Shown: one piece after another, positions 33,570-42,823 of the stretch
Position numbering within the stretch: position 1 is the first letter of the stretch
How the letters are laid out: each line of letters begins with the position of its first letter
Assembly: GCA_964401685.1 (NCBI GenBank)
Contig: CAYNZH010000004.1
Span: forward strand, 22,225 to 86,224
Reading direction: 5' to 3'
Length of the DNA: 64,000 nucleotides
DNA from: DASRQK01 sp964401685
GTDB lineage: Bacteria > Bacteroidota > Bacteroidia > Sphingobacteriales > Sphingobacteriaceae
Notes under the pieces: generated by a model
The model's input: the letters and a program-made list of their open reading frames with translations, nothing else
The model's database searches: none
Told to the model about the DNA's origin: nothing
Position numbers and translations under genes: made by a program

Positions 33570-35000
33570 ATGAAAACTAAAAGATATAGATATATATACG
33601 CAACCGTTGTTGCCGCGTTCTTATTGCTTTCGCATGGATGTAAGGACTATTTTGATGTGGGGAACAATCCCAATTTAATTACTAATCCTAACATTAACTC
33701 CTTACTGTCCACTGCAACTCATAAAACCGGTATGAATGCCAGGACCTACGGTAGTCTTACCTCCTCCTACAGCCAGTACACTGCAAGCCCGAGTAGAGGT
33801 TCTGCCACTGACACCTATGACATTACAGACCAGTCAGGGACTTGGAATGCTGCCTATTACGCGATGGCTGACATTTATGACATGTTGGTTATCGCCGAAG
33901 AAATGGGGGCTTATCATCACGAGGGCGCTGGCAAAATTATGATGGCCTATCAATTGAGTTTGGTGTCTGAAACCTGGGACAGTGCTCCGTATACCGAAGC
34001 CTTCATGAAGGTTCAGACAATTACTCCTGCCTATGATTCCGGCGAGCAACTTTATGAGTCTATCGGTCAGTTGCTGCAAGAAGGGATTTCGGCCTTGAAT
34101 CGGGATGATGTCGCGATTTCTCTTGATGGGGATATGGACGTGATTCACGGGGGTGACCGTGCTGCATGGTTGAAGACAGGCTACGGAATGCTTGCACGTC
34201 ACCACAATAGAATTACCAAGAAATCAAGTTATAACCCCAACGCTGTGTTGTCGGCCCTTGACAATTCTTACACTTCTGCGGCGGACAACATGACCATGGG
34301 CGTTTTTAATGGAAATAATCCATGGGCCTCAACAGCCATCTCAAACGCCGGTTCACTACTTGGCGGATGGCTTTCGGAGCAACTTATGAATCACATGAAC
34401 GGGACGTATTATGGTGTGTTCGACCCACGACTTCCTCAGTTGACTGACCCCACAGTCAATGGAGACTATATGGGTACTCGAAACGGCGAAGGTAACAGAG
34501 GTACAGCAGCGAACACCATCAAGGATGAGACGTACATTTCCATAAATTCTCCGATTACCGCTGAGGATGCACCAGTTTTTATTATGACCTATGATGAACT
34601 GAAGTTTGTAGAGGCAGAGGCTGCGCTGCGTGCGAACCAACGTGCCCGAGCGTACGCAGCTTATCTTGAAGGAATCCGCGCTTCGATGGAGAGGTTTGAA
34701 GTCGATCAATCGGATATTGACGCATATCTTGCGGAACCTTCGGTAGCCGTAGGCGAGTCGGCACTGACTTTGGCGCTCATTTTTAAGGAAAAATATGTAT
34801 CCACTTACCTCAATTTTGAAGGCTGGGTAGATGCCAGAAGGCATGATTATGCTTATGAGGGTTTCAGAATGCCTCTCGGCGCTGTTACTTCGGGCTATAT
34901 CAGACGTGTCGCGATTCCATCGACAGAAATCTCGAGAAACCAGGAAAATGTTCCTTCACAGGAGCCACTGGACACGCCGCTGTGGTGGGATAGACCTTAA
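33570..35000 (+). CDS. SusD-like nutrient-binding outer membrane lipoprotein (pair 1)
   Basis: The 476-residue lipoprotein (signal ending LLSHGC, Cys near residue 24) has the CKDYFDVGNNPN opening typical of the SusD-like_2 group. Helical TPR-like repeats follow (YYAMADIYDMLVIAEEMG and KIMMAYQLSLVSETWDSAPYTEAF), ending in NVPSQEPLDTPLWWD. It would bind ligand at the cell surface and act as lid for its SusC. ATG 33570 is chosen, since the upstream start at 33546 lies within the end of the SusC gene and spoils the signal peptide. A terminator follows. Confidence 0.92.
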   Translation: MKTKRYRYIYATVVAAFLLLSHGCKDYFDVGNNPNLITNPNINSLLSTATHKTGMNARTYGSLTSSYSQYTASPSRGSATDTYDITDQSGTWNAAYYAMADIYDMLVIAEEMGAYHHEGAGKIMMAYQLSLVSETWDSAPYTEAFMKVQTITPAYDSGEQLYESIGQLLQEGISALNRDDVAISLDGDMDVIHGGDRAAWLKTGYGMLARHHNRITKKSSYNPNAVLSALDNSYTSAADNMTMGVFNGNNPWASTAISNAGSLLGGWLSEQLMNHMNGTYYGVFDPRLPQLTDPTVNGDYMGTRNGEGNRGTAANTIKDETYISINSPITAEDAPVFIMTYDELKFVEAEAALRANQRARAYAAYLEGIRASMERFEVDQSDIDAYLAEPSVAVGESALTLALIFKEKYVSTYLNFEGWVDARRHDYAYEGFRMPLGAVTSGYIRRVAIPSTEISRNQENVPSQEPLDTPLWWDRP

Positions 35001-35021
35001 AATATATTTGCAACAAATTTT

Positions 35022-35055
35022 AAATGGCGATGTGTAGAAAAGCATCGCCATTTTT
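35022..35055 (+). terminator. Intrinsic terminator after SusD pair 1
   Basis: AAATGGCGATG (35022-35032) pairs perfectly with CATCGCCATTT (35043-35053) and runs into a short T tract. Confidence 0.85.
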
Positions 35056-35195
35056 GTTACCCTTTCATTTTTCCAAAGGCTAACCCCTTGGCCTTAAAGA
35101 CTCGCAGGGCGGGTTTCCGACTGCTTAAGGATGCAATCATCCACAACAATGCGCAAAAATCTGATGAAAATACTACAAACCACAGTGTTTTTTAT

Positions 35196-35203
35196 TAATA
35201 TTG
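35196..35203 (+). promoter_or_regulatory. Possible variant -7 box before the serine hydrolase gene
   Basis: TAATATTG is one base off TAnnTTTG and lies 39 bases before the ATG. A similar TATTATTG followed by CAA occurs before the NamZ gene (41505), suggesting a shared promoter variant. Confidence 0.3.
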
Positions 35204-35242
35204 CAAAAACATACAGTTTATAATACATTTTCATAAACCAAT

Positions 35243-36619
35243 ATGATTAAACAAAATTTACTCTTTTTGTGCTGTGCGGTGTTTTTAATCGCTTCATGTT
35301 CAAAAGATTCTGCCGTTCCCGAGTTGTCTACGGACAATGAGTTGATCAGTTTAAAAATAACCAAAGCAGACAATCCGCAGTTGTCGGAGGATGCATATGT
35401 GTTTAGATTTCAACGTGAATACTATATTACCCTACCCCAAGGGTCGGATCTCTCAAATATTCAGGTAGACTTTCAATATTCGCCAAAGGCTTCGCTGACG
35501 GTCAATGACCGACCCGTAACCGGAAACAAATTGAACACTGATGTCTCCGAAACGCTCAATGTTGTTGTGGAATCGGAGACTGGTGCGAAAAAGGTGTTTA
35601 CGGTGATGGCTCATGAGGGGATAAAGGCGTTTGACCAGATGATCTATGACTATAAAACAAAGTACAATATCCCGGGAGTTTCCTACGCAATTTCGAGTAC
35701 GGAAAGCTCTGAGATTCTATACAAGAAGGGAATTGGTTTTGCGGATGTGGAGAATCAGGTAAGGGTCAGACCGGACCATCTGTTCAGATTGGCCAGTGCG
35801 TCCAAGCAGTTTACCGCCCTAAGCATTATGAAGTTGGTCGACCAGGGATTGCTCAGTGTTGAAGATCAGGTGTTTGGCGATGGGGGAATTTTAGAGGGTG
35901 ATTTTGACGGCNNNNNNNNNNNNNNNNNNNNNNNNNNNNNNNNNNNNNNNNNNNNNNNNNNNNNNNNNNNNNNNNNNNNNNNNNNNNNNNNNNNNNNNNN
36001 NNNNNNNNNNNTGGGAACGGCGCAGAATGAACCGGGAACGACTTTTTCCTACTTCAACATGGGTTACGGAATTTTGGGGAAAATCATCGAAAAAGTGAGC
36101 GGAAAAAAATACGAAACTTATCTAAAAGAAGTGCTCGCTGAGGCGGGGATCACCGATATCCACGTCGGTGGTGACCGAAGCCAAAAGCGCCCTAATGAAG
36201 CGGTGTATTACTCGCAAGATGGTTACAACGGCTACGCCAATGAGATGGAGGTCATTGCGGCTGCTGGCGGCGTGATCGCTTCGACCGAGCAAATGTTGAA
36301 ATTGCTCACCCATATAGATGGCAAACCAAATATACCCGACATTTTGTCTCCTCAGACGCGCGAATTGATGCTGACTAAGTCCATTAACGCTGGAAACAAC
36401 TTCTATGCTTTGGGCTGGCGGGGTGGGCACAGATTGTATCCGGACTCTTACTACCATTCAGGCAACCTCGCGGGAACGGCAGTCATGTGGGTGATGGGCC
36501 CCCGATTCAACGTGGTATTGCTTATGAATTCTCGGTCCTATCAGGCAGGGTTCGACGACAATATGTATTATTTACTTGCGGATATACTCACGGAGGCCGC
36601 CAAAAGAAACTGGAATTAA
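35243..36619 (+). CDS. Serine hydrolase lipoprotein, beta-lactamase/AmiE fold (interrupted by a gap)
   Basis: The lipoprotein (signal ending LIASC, Cys19) has an N-terminal Ig-like beta domain (about 31-124) and then an S12/class C beta-lactamase domain. The SxxK nucleophile motif is Ser185-Ala-Ser-Lys188, the YxN motif is YFN in FSYFNMGYG after the gap, and a HSG triad near HSGNLAGTA takes the place of KTG. This fold includes B. subtilis AmiE (YbbE), an exo-acting N-acetylmuramyl-L-alanine amidase. Proximity to NamZ and MurQ favours such a role over antibiotic resistance (inference). The 100-N gap hides the stretch between the SxxK and YxN motifs, where family members usually have about 60-70 residues, so the true length is uncertain. 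SusC pair 2 begins 38 bases later. Confidence 0.85.
   Translation: MIKQNLLFLCCAVFLIASCSKDSAVPELSTDNELISLKITKADNPQLSEDAYVFRFQREYYITLPQGSDLSNIQVDFQYSPKASLTVNDRPVTGNKLNTDVSETLNVVVESETGAKKVFTVMAHEGIKAFDQMIYDYKTKYNIPGVSYAISSTESSEILYKKGIGFADVENQVRVRPDHLFRLASASKQFTALSIMKLVDQGLLSVEDQVFGDGGILEGDFDGXXXXXXXXXXXXXXXXXXXXXXXXXXXXXXXXXXGTAQNEPGTTFSYFNMGYGILGKIIEKVSGKKYETYLKEVLAEAGITDIHVGGDRSQKRPNEAVYYSQDGYNGYANEMEVIAAAGGVIASTEQMLKLLTHIDGKPNIPDILSPQTRELMLTKSINAGNNFYALGWRGGHRLYPDSYYHSGNLAGTAVMWVMGPRFNVVLLMNSRSYQAGFDDNMYYLLADILTEAAKRNWN
35912..36011. other. Assembly gap, 100 N (real missing sequence)
   Basis: Exactly 100 N inside the serine hydrolase gene. The flanks share no overlap, unlike the gaps at 19734 and 61598, so real sequence of unknown length is missing. 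Confidence 0.9.
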
Positions 36620-36657
36620 ATGATCAATAATTGTGCATGTACTAAATTAATAAACTA

Positions 36658-39600
36658 ATGAAAAAAACATTACTTTTACTGTTGATGGGGCTATTCTGCT
36701 TTAGCACCCATTCAATAGCTCAGACTAGAGCTATCAATGGAAAGGTGACTGACTCATCCACCGGAGACCCGGTGGCGGGAGTTACGATCACCGTCAAGGA
36801 ATCGGGAACGATGACGACGACCAACAATGCGGGAAACTATTCCATCCAAGCAGCAACTGGAAATACGTTGATTTTTACCGCAGTCGGATTTGAACAAGGG
36901 CAGCTGACCGTTGCTCAGGGCAATGTACTTAACGCATTTCTGACACCTTCCAATCAGGAAATCGATGAAGTGATCGTAGTCGCTTATGGAACTGCGGATC
37001 GCCGGACTTTTACCGGGTCTGCATCGACTGTAACTGCCTCAGACATTCAGGATGCGACGTCGATTTCTTTTGAAAGCGCGATGCTTGGAAAGGTTCCAGG
37101 CGTACAAATCACGACAACATCCGGGCAGGCAGGTTCTACACCAGCTATCCGCGTACGGGGTATTGGATCAATGAATGCGTCCAACTCGCCGCTCTACGTC
37201 ATCGACGGTGTGCCAACTGTATCTGGAAGCGTCGGACAAATGGGTGATTACCTTTATACGTCGAACAACGTAATGAACACACTAAATCCCTCCGACATCG
37301 CATCAATCACCATCTTGAAGGATGCTGCGGCATCTTCGCTCTACGGGTCGCGCGCGGCGAATGGGGTTATCATTATCGAAACTAAGAAAGGTCGTATTGG
37401 AAAGCCAACAATCAATCTTCGTTCGTCTATAGGCTTTACTCCCGAGTGGGCCACAGACAATTATGAGGCTGCAGGCATACAAGAGCAAATTGACATGATG
37501 TACCAGGTGTACCATGACTATCGTACTGCTGCTGGCTGGGACGAAGCCCGCGCTAGTGCGGATGCTATCACCCGACTTAACAACCGATTTGCTGTTCACG
37601 GTTATTACTTTGAAGCAAACAGCGGTCCAGGTCTCTACGAAAGTGTGACGATCAGGGGTCGTACCGACGGCGTTGAAAACCGCGATGGTCAGTATTACAA
37701 CTGGGAAGACCGCCTTTTCCGCACAGGGATGTACCAAACCAATGATCTTTCGGTCAACGGCGGTACAGAGAACACAAGATATTATAGCTCGTTGGCCTAC
37801 ACCCAGGAGAAAAACCGGGTCGTGATCAACTCCTATGATCGCTTGAGCGGTCGTGTAAATCTGGCACAAAAGATCGGGGATTTCGTAGAGTTTACGACCA
37901 ACGTAAGTATTTCTCACAACAAACAGGAGGGATACAACGATACACGTAACCTAGGTGGAAACTACTACTTGCAGTCTAGAAACCTGTTGTGGCCTCTTTA
38001 TTGGCCTACGGACTACAAGACTGGAGAGCCGTTTACCTTGAGATACGGAAGTTACGCTTACAACCCAGAGTATTATGAGAACGAGTGGGATAGCTATTCA
38101 AACATTGTTCGCTTCACCGCAAACGAGACGTTGGACGTGCGCTTGATGAAGGGGTTGAATCTTAAGTCCATTTTCTCATACGAGCAGAACAATGCTCGCG
38201 ATCATATCTATTACAGTGCCAACCACTACAATGCATCCACTGTCAATGGATCTGTGAGCGAGATGATGACCTCGTACAGCAAGCTGGTTTCATCAACCAC
38301 GATGAACTACAAAGCCAACTTTGGTGTTCATGGCATCGACTTACTTGCAGGTTTCGAAGCTGAAAGAAATCACACCGATTTCATGAGAGCCACCGGTACC
38401 AACTTGCCATCCTCTGCCTTGCCGACGGTGGTCACCGCAGGCGAGCGTGATGCGAACGCTTACTATTGGGGAAATGCCATGATGTCGGTTCTCTCCAGAG
38501 CAGAATATAGCTATGACAATCGCATCAATCTTTCAGCCTCCTACCGGACAGACGGATCTTCCCGCCTTAGTCCGGCTGTGCGTTGGGGCAACTTCTGGTC
38601 AACAGGTGCATCCTGGAGCTTGAGCGAGGAAGCATTTTTGAGAGATGTTGAGTTTATCAATAACTTGAGAGTTAAAGCTTCCTACGGAGTCAATGGAACA
38701 CTACCTTCGGCAGACTTTGGCTGGAGAAACCTGACGAGCTACGGATCCCGCTACATGGACGATGCTGGAGGAGCGCTTTCAACTCTTGGAAACGAGAACG
38801 TCACTTGGGAGACAAGTTATTCGTCCAACTTTGGTTTGGATTTTTCTGTGATGGACAATCGTCTCTACGGTACAGTTGAGTACTTTAACCGTGATACACG
38901 CGATGTGCTTCAGAATGTTCAGATATCCCGCGTAACCGGTTTCGGCTCGATTTTGAGGAATATTGGAAATATCAACAACAGAGGACTCGAAGTCTCTCTT
39001 GGCTACGATATACTCCGGTCAGACGATTGGCGTTGGAGTGTCAACGCGAATGCATCATTTGTAAAATCGACTGTGAAGAAACTTTATCGTCAGGACGATG
39101 CTGAGGAAAGCGGCGACATCCTTTGGAGTGACCCAACTGGTGGAGATGCGAGAGCAGGATATATTTACCGCGAAGGTGAGTCAATGCTCAGTTTCTACGG
39201 CTACGAATGGGCTGGTGTCAATCCTGAAAACGGGGACAACGTGTGGTATGTAAACCATCCCGAGAATCCGAACGATCCTGATACCGGTGATTTCATGTTT
39301 AACGGTAGACCAGCCACCAACCTTCATACGCGGGCTCACCGAATCATTTTGGGTTCTGCACTTCCTGATGCCTACGGCGGAATCAACACCGATGTTGAGT
39401 ACAAAGGACTGACTTTAGGATTGAATTTTATTTACAAAATCGGCGGCTACCTGTATGACGGTGCGTACAAAGATGTTGCGGACGACGGGTATTACTGGGA
39501 GCGTATACGTGCACAGCACTACTACGACAACCGCTGGACGGTTGACAACCCAAGTGCACCCCTTCCTAGACTGAGCGGACTGGATCTGACAGCTGCGATG

Positions 39601-39852
39601 CAAAACAGTAACCGTCAAATGCACGACGCAAGCTTCCTACGATTGAAAAACATCAACCTGGCCTACAGTTTGCCAACAAACGTCGTTAGCAGAGTCGGTG
39701 TGAGCAATGCAAGATTATATTTTAACGGGACCAACCTATTGACCTTTTCAAAATATAAAATTGCCGATCCGGAAGTGAACCACTATGGAACCAGAGGATG
39801 GGAAACACCACTAGGTAAGATTTACACCTTCGGTGTTGAGTTTAGTTTCTAA
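36658..39852 (+). CDS. SusC/RagA-family TonB-linked outer membrane transporter (pair 2)
   Basis: The 1064-residue protein has a signal peptide (1-22, SIAQ), a carboxypeptidase-like domain (25-97), EIDEVIVVAYG (101-111) as TonB-box region, a plug with SLYGSRAANGVIIIETKKG, and a barrel ending FGVEFSF. It is a typical SusC importer. It follows the serine hydrolase gene by 38 bases, and its SusD starts 13 bases after it, so the three form one unit ending at the 41356 terminator. The spacer before it contains an ATTGTGC sequence also seen near other SusC genes here. Confidence 0.95.
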   Translation: MKKTLLLLLMGLFCFSTHSIAQTRAINGKVTDSSTGDPVAGVTITVKESGTMTTTNNAGNYSIQAATGNTLIFTAVGFEQGQLTVAQGNVLNAFLTPSNQEIDEVIVVAYGTADRRTFTGSASTVTASDIQDATSISFESAMLGKVPGVQITTTSGQAGSTPAIRVRGIGSMNASNSPLYVIDGVPTVSGSVGQMGDYLYTSNNVMNTLNPSDIASITILKDAAASSLYGSRAANGVIIIETKKGRIGKPTINLRSSIGFTPEWATDNYEAAGIQEQIDMMYQVYHDYRTAAGWDEARASADAITRLNNRFAVHGYYFEANSGPGLYESVTIRGRTDGVENRDGQYYNWEDRLFRTGMYQTNDLSVNGGTENTRYYSSLAYTQEKNRVVINSYDRLSGRVNLAQKIGDFVEFTTNVSISHNKQEGYNDTRNLGGNYYLQSRNLLWPLYWPTDYKTGEPFTLRYGSYAYNPEYYENEWDSYSNIVRFTANETLDVRLMKGLNLKSIFSYEQNNARDHIYYSANHYNASTVNGSVSEMMTSYSKLVSSTTMNYKANFGVHGIDLLAGFEAERNHTDFMRATGTNLPSSALPTVVTAGERDANAYYWGNAMMSVLSRAEYSYDNRINLSASYRTDGSSRLSPAVRWGNFWSTGASWSLSEEAFLRDVEFINNLRVKASYGVNGTLPSADFGWRNLTSYGSRYMDDAGGALSTLGNENVTWETSYSSNFGLDFSVMDNRLYGTVEYFNRDTRDVLQNVQISRVTGFGSILRNIGNINNRGLEVSLGYDILRSDDWRWSVNANASFVKSTVKKLYRQDDAEESGDILWSDPTGGDARAGYIYREGESMLSFYGYEWAGVNPENGDNVWYVNHPENPNDPDTGDFMFNGRPATNLHTRAHRIILGSALPDAYGGINTDVEYKGLTLGLNFIYKIGGYLYDGAYKDVADDGYYWERIRAQHYYDNRWTVDNPSAPLPRLSGLDLTAAMQNSNRQMHDASFLRLKNINLAYSLPTNVVSRVGVSNARLYFNGTNLLTFSKYKIADPEVNHYGTRGWETPLGKIYTFGVEFSF

Positions 39853-39865
39853 TCCAAAAATTTGA

Positions 39866-41332
39866 ATGAAAATGAGAAAAATACAGATATTTGGAATGAT
39901 GGTGGTCACGATGTCCATCCTTTCCTGTAAAGATTTTCTGGATGTAAAGCCCAGCAGTTCCGGGGATGCGGCGACTGCGATCCAGACGGCAGCAGATGCC
40001 CGGGTGATGATGAACGGCATAATGCGTGGATTTGCCTCGGCTGACTATTATGGGCGCAACTTTTTGATGTACGGCGACGTCAAAGGCGGTGATATCACGC
40101 TTTTTTCACAAGGACGTGGCTTGGACGCGCTCTACACTTTTAACCATAGCGCTACTTCTGGAAGCTACAACGGTTTCTGGAATGCCCTTTATGATAGAAT
40201 CCTGCAAGTCAACAACCTGTTGGAGAATATCGCTAAGATGGAAGAATCAGGTTCGCCTGAGAACTTTAACAACTACAAAGGCATGGCGCTGACAGCGAGG
40301 GCTTTGGCACACTTTGACCTCGTGCGTTTGTACGGTAAAACCTACACGGACGATCCCAATGCTTATGGCGTGCCTGTTGTGACGCAGACTTTGCCATCAA
40401 CGGCTCAGCCCCTGAGGAATACGGTTGCAGAAACTTATGACCAGATCATCGCGGATCTCAACGAGGCTGCACCCCTGCTTTCCAAATCCAAAGCCAACGG
40501 ATTTATAAATTATTATGCAAACAGAGGAATCCTTGCGCGTGTCTATCTGACCATGGGCAACCACAGTGGCGCATTGAGCGCTGCAGAAGAGATCATTAAT
40601 TCCGGTGTTTACTCCTTGTATTCCAATGCAAACTGGGTCAATTCCTGGACTCAGCAATTTGGTAGCGAGTCGATTTTCGAGTTGGGGGTTTTTCCGAACG
40701 AAACTGATCTGGGCACAGGGTCGCCAGGTTTTTATTTCAGAAGACGTGCGCACGGATCGACCAGCGCTGCCGGATGGTTTATGGCAAGTGATTATTTCCT
40801 GGACCGTTTGGGTGAGGACCCGGACGATGTCCGCTGGGGCGTGATGAGTTATGATGAGTCTTCCACCTCGCGCTTTGGTTCTATCTATAAATACAGTGGA
40901 AGCACTTCTTTGGTTGGCGACGGCAAGGCAAATACAACTGCAGTCAACATCAAGGTGATCCGCTTGTCCGAGATCTATCTGATCGCAGCGGAAGCTGCTC
41001 TTCCGACTAATCGTGCACTTGCAGCGGAGTACCTAAACGAAATCCGCAAAAGATCTCCAAATCTTGCGCCAGCAACAGCATCTACGATTACTATTGATAT
41101 GATTCTGGATGAGCGTAGCAAGGAATTGATCGCTGAAGGCCATCGTTTCTTTGACATGCTTCGATTGGATCAGAGTATAGAATTCAACGACGAATTTGCA
41201 GGTATCACAGTGCCACACCGTCCAAAAGTGATAGACAGAACGTTTTACAAGACGATATTGCCTATCTCGATTTCGGAAATCAATACCAATCCCGGCATTG
41301 GCGAACAGCAAAATCCAGGATACGACAACTAA
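39866..41332 (+). CDS. SusD/RagB-family outer membrane lipoprotein (pair 2)
   Basis: The 488-residue lipoprotein has a signal ending SILSC, followed directly by the KDFLDVKPSS opening of RagB/SusD proteins. Features are AFxxA-type helical repeats, GMALTARALAHFDLVRLYGKTY (the usual A-x-RA-x-x-Y/F-DLVR-x-YG motif), IRLSEIYLIAAEAAL and DERSKELIAEGHRFFDMLR near the C-terminus. ATG codons at 39866 and 39872 are both possible. It caps the SusC of pair 2 and binds the ligand at the cell surface. A terminator follows. Confidence 0.95.
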   Translation: MKMRKIQIFGMMVVTMSILSCKDFLDVKPSSSGDAATAIQTAADARVMMNGIMRGFASADYYGRNFLMYGDVKGGDITLFSQGRGLDALYTFNHSATSGSYNGFWNALYDRILQVNNLLENIAKMEESGSPENFNNYKGMALTARALAHFDLVRLYGKTYTDDPNAYGVPVVTQTLPSTAQPLRNTVAETYDQIIADLNEAAPLLSKSKANGFINYYANRGILARVYLTMGNHSGALSAAEEIINSGVYSLYSNANWVNSWTQQFGSESIFELGVFPNETDLGTGSPGFYFRRRAHGSTSAAGWFMASDYFLDRLGEDPDDVRWGVMSYDESSTSRFGSIYKYSGSTSLVGDGKANTTAVNIKVIRLSEIYLIAAEAALPTNRALAAEYLNEIRKRSPNLAPATASTITIDMILDERSKELIAEGHRFFDMLRLDQSIEFNDEFAGITVPHRPKVIDRTFYKTILPISISEINTNPGIGEQQNPGYDN

Positions 41333-41355
41333 GTTTTGTTACAATACCAACCGAA

Positions 41356-41387
41356 GGGCTACCATCATTGGTGGCCCTTTTTATTTT
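41356..41387 (+). terminator. Intrinsic terminator after SusD pair 2
   Basis: GGGCTACCA (41356-41364) pairs with TGGTGGCCC (41369-41377) around a TCAT loop, followed by TTTTTATTTT. Confidence 0.9.
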
Positions 41388-41504
41388 GCGCAAAAATCGC
41401 CCTTCTTTGCGGTTTTCTGCCATTTTTGGCTTCCAAATCGGCCCCAAATCCTGCATTTTCTGAAAAATTCCGCAAGAACATGCACTGATTTCCATTTTAT
41501 TTTA

Positions 41505-41512
41505 TATTATTG
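41505..41512 (+). promoter_or_regulatory. Possible variant -7 box before the NamZ gene
   Basis: TATTATTG, one base off TAnnTTTG, lies 30 bases before the ATG at 41543 and follows a terminator. It resembles the element at 35196. Confidence 0.35.
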
Positions 41513-41542
41513 CAATCAAGAAGTCCTATATTACACCATTTT

Positions 41543-42763
41543 ATGAGAAAAAACTACGTATTTTCGTTTCTATTGTTGGCTCTAATTGGCCTTTCATCCT
41601 GCAACGGCTCCACAAATAGCCAGGCCCAGTCTGCTGAAAACACTTCCGATGCAATTGTTCCGGGCGCAGACCAGCTGGATGCCTATCTCCCTATGTTGGA
41701 AGGCAAAAAAGTCGGTTTAATGGGCAATCAGACTTCGGTCGTGGGTCCCGACAAGGAGCATTTAGTCGATGTGCTGATTGACCGAGGCGTTGACCTGAAA
41801 TTTGCTTTCGCACCGGAACATGGTTTCAGAGGTGATATTGAACGGGGCGAGCATGTCAGCAATGAAATAGATGAGAAAACCGGCCTGCCCCTATATTCTC
41901 TATACGGCAGAAACGACCAGGCAGACTCGATCGTCAACTCTGTGGATGTGATGATATTCGATCTCCAAGACGTGGGTGCCCGTTTTTATACCTATATAAC
42001 TTCCATGCACCGCGTGATGCAGCTGGCCGTAAACCAAGGCAAGAAAGTGATCGTACTGGATAGACCCAATCCCAATGGGGACCAGGTCGACGGTCCTGTG
42101 CGTAAAGATGATAAGTTTAAATCCGGCGTTTCCTACCATAAGATTGCCATGATCCATGGCCTTACCGTGGGTGAATTGGCTCAGATGATCAACGGCGAAG
42201 GCTGGCTGGAAGGTGGTGCACAGTGCGACCTTGAAGTGATCCCGGTTCTGAATTATGATCACTCGAAAATGTACGAACTCCCGGTGATTCCGTCGCCAAG
42301 TCTGCCCAATCACCTCTCTGTGAGACTTTATATGTCACTGTGCCTGTTCGAAGGGACAGACATTAGCGTCGGTCGCGGCACGGATTGGCCCTTTCAGGTT
42401 ATAGGCTATCCGAACCCCGTTTATGGGGATTTCACTTTTACCCCCGGAGAGAAAGAAGGTATGGCCTTGCACGTTGAAGGAAAGGGCGAAGTCAACTATG
42501 GCGTAGACTTGAGAGATTTAAATCCAAATGAGCAAACATTTACCCTCAAATATGTGTTAGACTTTTATAACAAGACACCAGATAAATCTTCGTTTTTCGC
42601 AAGACCCGATTTTTTTGATAAGCTGGCGGGCACTGACCAACTGAGATTGCAAATACTGGAAGGCCTGAATGAGGATGAAATCCGTGCTTCCTGGAAGGAA
42701 GAATTGGACGCATATAAGCAGATGAGAAAGAAATACTTGTTGTACCCGGACGAAGTCAATTGA
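41543..42763 (+). CDS. namZ: Exo-beta-N-acetylmuramidase NamZ family (DUF1343, GH171) lipoprotein
   Basis: The 406-residue lipoprotein (MRKNYVF..., signal ending LSSC, Cys20) is a full-length DUF1343 protein. Conserved features are LMGNQTSVV, FAPEHGFRG (91-98 region, with the conserved Glu92), LYSLYG, MIFDLQDVGARFYTYI, LDRPNPNGG-like LDRPNPNGD and EGTDISVGRGTDWPFQ. The family was shown in B. subtilis (YbbC) and Tannerella to remove MurNAc from the non-reducing end of peptidoglycan chains. As a lipoprotein it would act in the periplasm or on the surface. ATG 41543 is preferred over 41510 for the signal peptide. It is 60 bases upstream of SusC pair 3 in the same unit. Confidence 0.92.
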   Translation: MRKNYVFSFLLLALIGLSSCNGSTNSQAQSAENTSDAIVPGADQLDAYLPMLEGKKVGLMGNQTSVVGPDKEHLVDVLIDRGVDLKFAFAPEHGFRGDIERGEHVSNEIDEKTGLPLYSLYGRNDQADSIVNSVDVMIFDLQDVGARFYTYITSMHRVMQLAVNQGKKVIVLDRPNPNGDQVDGPVRKDDKFKSGVSYHKIAMIHGLTVGELAQMINGEGWLEGGAQCDLEVIPVLNYDHSKMYELPVIPSPSLPNHLSVRLYMSLCLFEGTDISVGRGTDWPFQVIGYPNPVYGDFTFTPGEKEGMALHVEGKGEVNYGVDLRDLNPNEQTFTLKYVLDFYNKTPDKSSFFARPDFFDKLAGTDQLRLQILEGLNEDEIRASWKEELDAYKQMRKKYLLYPDEVN

Positions 42764-42823
42764 CGCGTCTGGACTTTTTAATTATAGACTTTTGCACACG
42801 AATTATTAACTAACATAACAATA

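Noticed and set aside
35243..36619. Antibiotic-resistance beta-lactamase
   Set aside because: The fold is the same, but the protein is a lipoprotein with an extra N-terminal domain, has HSG in place of KTG, and sits beside MurNAc genes, so a cell-wall peptide role is more likely.
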